15,013 nt of DNA, from NCBI GenBank assembly GCA_002327525.1, contig DCWG01000029.1, positions 1 through 15,013 of the forward strand. Direction: 5' to 3'. Positions 13,440 through 15,013 of this stretch are shown in pieces. The translations under genes and the position numbers were made by a program. How positions within the stretch are numbered: position 1 is the stretch's first letter; each line of letters starts with the position of its first letter. The notes beneath the pieces are model-generated. The model made no database searches. It was not told where the DNA came from and was given only the letters and a program-made list of their open reading frames with translations. This stretch comes from Gammaproteobacteria bacterium UBA2168. GTDB lineage: Bacteria > Pseudomonadota > Gammaproteobacteria > Pseudomonadales > Azotimanducaceae.

Positions 13440-14201
13440 CTACTTCATTGCCTTGTGAAAACCGAGCAGACCCCCCATGTGCGTCTTGTTGGAGATATCG
13501 CTGAAGCCGAGATCGCTCAGCAACTGCGACAGCTCATCGGCCGAGTAGAACGCACTCAGCGCATTGACGAAGTATTTCTTACAGCCGCGTGCAGCCGAGC
13601 CGCTGTTGAAGATCCATGAGGTAAAGAGCAGGCAGAACCTGAGGTATGCGTAGTGTACAACCTCCATGAAGCGCGTGCGCGGGCGCAGCATGTCGCTGTG
13701 ATAGAAATGCCCGCCGGGCTTGAGAACTCGTCGGATTTCCTCAAATACCTCGATCACACGCAGGTGCCGGGAGGCGAACTGCAGCGTGACGACATCGAAA
13801 GATTCGTCGGGAAACGGCAGCTTGTGTACGTCCCCGATCGTACTTTGAATTTCAAATCCCTGCTGCTGCGCGCGTTTGCCGCCGACCTTCTGCATTGCGC
13901 TGCTGCGATCGATGGCACACACAGTGAGGTCCGGCTGTTTCTTCATCATCGCGATGCCAACAGCGTTGGTTCCGGCACATACGTCGAGTGCCTTGTGCCC
14001 GGACTCCAGGTGGATCATCGAGAGAAAGCTCGAGCGAAACCAGCCCCAGAGTCCGAGACTCGCAACATTGTTCGCCTTGTCGTAGTACTTCGCAACGTCG
14101 GCGAATACTTCATTCAGTTCTTCGCTCCAAACCTGGTTGAACCTGTCTTCACGAATATTTTCCCGCTCCGAAAACGGGACGACAGTCATATCACTTGCCA
14201 C
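13440..14201 (-). CDS. Class I SAM-dependent methyltransferase, UbiE-like
   Basis: 253 residues with a Rossmann-fold methyltransferase core. Motif I is A-L-D-V-C-A-G-T-N-A-V-G at 71-82 (an asparagine where UbiE proteins usually have a glycine after G-T). The post-I acidic residue is D98 in A-I-D-R-S. L-P-F-P-D-E-S-F-D-V-V is at 128-138, and R-V-L-K-P-G-G-H-F at 158-166. The N-terminal F-A-D-V-A-K-Y-Y-D-K-A-N-N and the C-terminal G-G-L-L-G-F-H-K-A-M-K are also like UbiE/MenG, the quinone-ring C-methyltransferases. The start is GTG 14201, with GGAG seven bases upstream; ATG 14189 is the alternative. It heads a minus-strand group and is divergent from frdA, so a role in modifying a quinone used by fumarate reductase is an attractive but unproven idea. 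Confidence 0.88.
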   Translation of the reverse strand: MASDMTVVPFSERENIREDRFNQVWSEELNEVFADVAKYYDKANNVASLGLWGWFRSSFLSMIHLESGHKALDVCAGTNAVGIAMMKKQPDLTVCAIDRSSAMQKVGGKRAQQQGFEIQSTIGDVHKLPFPDESFDVVTLQFASRHLRVIEVFEEIRRVLKPGGHFYHSDMLRPRTRFMEVVHYAYLRFCLLFTSWIFNSGSAARGCKKYFVNALSAFYSADELSQLLSDLGFSDISNKTHMGGLLGFHKAMK

Positions 14202-14602
14202 GATGTTGCTCCGAAACTAGCACGATGATCATTCGAGTTTGTCAAAGTTGGTCAAGCAGTTTGCCGGATATGGCTCGCTTGTAGTGGAAAAACTCCCGGC
14301 CACGCGATATCAGGAGGCGGCTCTTTCAGAAAGTAAGTATTGTAAACCCACGAATCCCTTTGCTGGACACTACACGTCCGGCTTTGCTTCGCCAAGGGTA
14401 TCGCGGTCCGACAAATTGCTGGCTGGTGAATTAGAACAAAAAACGCCGCATTCCTTACTACGCTGTTTCCCTCATATGAACTTGCGTTAGCGATGGTTGA
14501 ATGTACTCTTTTTCGGGTCAGGCCGGTCGGGTGGGGTAGCATATCCGGACCGAAAGCGGACATGTGGAGTGATACCTTGAGAGCCAGTTGGAGTTAAGAA
14601 GC
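14202..14602. other. Intergenic region between the methyltransferase and frdA
   Basis: About 400 bases with no convincing gene. An open frame at 14239-14490 has neither a ribosome binding site nor recognisable content. The left end carries a 10-base tandem repeat and a possible promoter for the methyltransferase. The right end must hold the frdA promoter, but I found no clear -35/-10 pair or FNR-type site. A loose inverted repeat (ATATCCG and CGGACAT) is present at about 14541-14563. Confidence 0.5.
14236..14255 (-). promoter_or_regulatory. Tandem repeat and possible promoter of the methyltransferase group
   Basis: AGTTTGTCAA and AGTTGGTCAA are two adjacent 10-base copies with one mismatch. 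On the minus strand they supply TTGACC and TTGACA. TTGACC has AATGAT sixteen bases downstream, a fair -35/-10 pair about 35 bases before GTG 14201. The copies may instead be a regulator site. Confidence 0.35.
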
Positions 14603-15013
14603 ATGGATGTCGTCAGAACCGACGTAGCCATTATTGGCGGCGGAGGCGCGGGCCTGCGTGCGGCGATTGCCATCGCCGAAAAGGCGCCTGACCAGCATAT
14701 CAGCCTGATATCCAAGGTGTACCCCATGCGCAGCCATACCGTGGCGGCGGAAGGGGGATCAGCGGCGGTGACCCAAGCCCATGACAGCCTCGAACATCAC
14801 TTCAACGATACGGTCGCCGGTGGCGACTGGCTGTGTGAGCAGGACGTGGTTGAGTACTTCGTGGCGAATTGCCATGAAGAGATGGTGCAGCTCGAACACT
14901 GGGGTTGTCCGTGGAGTCGCAGGGAAGACGGTCACGTCAACGTGCGGGCATTCGGCGGGATGAAGATCGAGCGTACATGGTTCGCGGCAGACAAGACCGG
15001 CTTCCACATGCTG
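14603..15013 (+). CDS. frdA: Fumarate reductase flavoprotein subunit, N-terminal part
   Basis: The first 137 codons of FrdA; the gene runs off the window. The N-terminus has the FAD-binding [13 protein letters not shown] at 9-21 and [15 protein letters not shown] at 38-52, where H45 is the histidine that covalently holds FAD. It continues [15 protein letters not shown] and [21 protein letters not shown]. These blocks follow E. coli FrdA closely and differ from SdhA (which has S-A-Q-G-G and D-T-V-K-G-S-D). FrdA reduces fumarate to succinate on the cytoplasmic face of the FrdABCD complex, with electrons from a low-potential quinol. ATG 14603 is preceded by GGAG at 14590-14593. frdBCD are expected just beyond the window. 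Confidence 0.95.
   Translation, partial: MDVVRTDVAIIGGGGAGLRAAIAIAEKAPDQHISLISKVYPMRSHTVAAEGGSAAVTQAHDSLEHHFNDTVAGGDWLCEQDVVEYFVANCHEEMVQLEHWGCPWSRREDGHVNVRAFGGMKIERTWFAADKTGFHML

Noticed and set aside
14281..14420. Possible insertion-sequence end or attC-like site in the intergenic region
   Set aside because: Only short, imperfect inverted repeats are present, with no target duplication, transposase or integrase.
14239..14490. 83-codon open frame in the frdA upstream region
   Set aside because: It has no ribosome binding site and low-complexity content, and its sequence matches no family I know. It is treated as noncoding.

Overview
The window reads as chromosomal DNA of a GC-rich proteobacterium, most likely an uncultured gammaproteobacterium. 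The partial gene at the right edge is a close match to Escherichia-type fumarate reductase FrdA. The rest carries CoA-ester catabolic genes and four luciferase-like (LLM) oxidoreductases of types mostly annotated as F420-dependent. The taxonomic call is inference; there is no rRNA or marker gene here. No tRNA, rRNA, CRISPR array, insertion sequence or phage gene was recognised.

Layout, left to right. Positions 2-406 hold the C-terminal part of an enoyl-CoA hydratase. Positions 407-955 are gene-poor and contain a frameshifted remnant of an MFS transporter. On the minus strand, 3128-956 holds an aminoglycoside-phosphotransferase-like small-molecule kinase followed by an AKR7-type aldo/keto reductase. 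Divergent from these, 3236-7819 is a tight plus-strand operon: LLM oxidoreductase, crotonase, histidine phosphatase, then two tandem paralogous LLM oxidoreductases of equal length. It ends in a GC-rich hairpin. A 320-base intergenic region rich in short repeats follows (7820-8141).

Next come a membrane-anchored lytic transglycosylase, a small secreted Spy/CpxP-like protein, a fourth LLM oxidoreductase of a different subfamily, and an Atg22/UMF1-like MFS transporter whose start codon is unclear. The minus strand from 14201 down to 11678 carries a UbiE-like methyltransferase, a winged-helix protein broken by a frameshift, a YihX-like HAD phosphatase, and a remnant of a phytanoyl-CoA dioxygenase-like gene. 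About 400 bases of noncoding DNA then separate this group from frdA, which starts at 14603 and runs off the window.

The central theme is probably catabolism of a CoA-activated, perhaps hydroxylated or isoprenoid-like, substrate by kinase, crotonase, phosphatase and flavin/F420 redox steps. The substrate cannot be told from sequence. The best candidate for something undescribed is the 3236-7819 operon. It combines a tandem, possibly heterodimeric LLM pair, a crotonase lacking one of the two usual catalytic glutamates, and a histidine phosphatase translationally coupled to the first LLM of the pair. Three genes in the window look decayed by frameshift or truncation, which suggests ongoing gene loss or assembly error.
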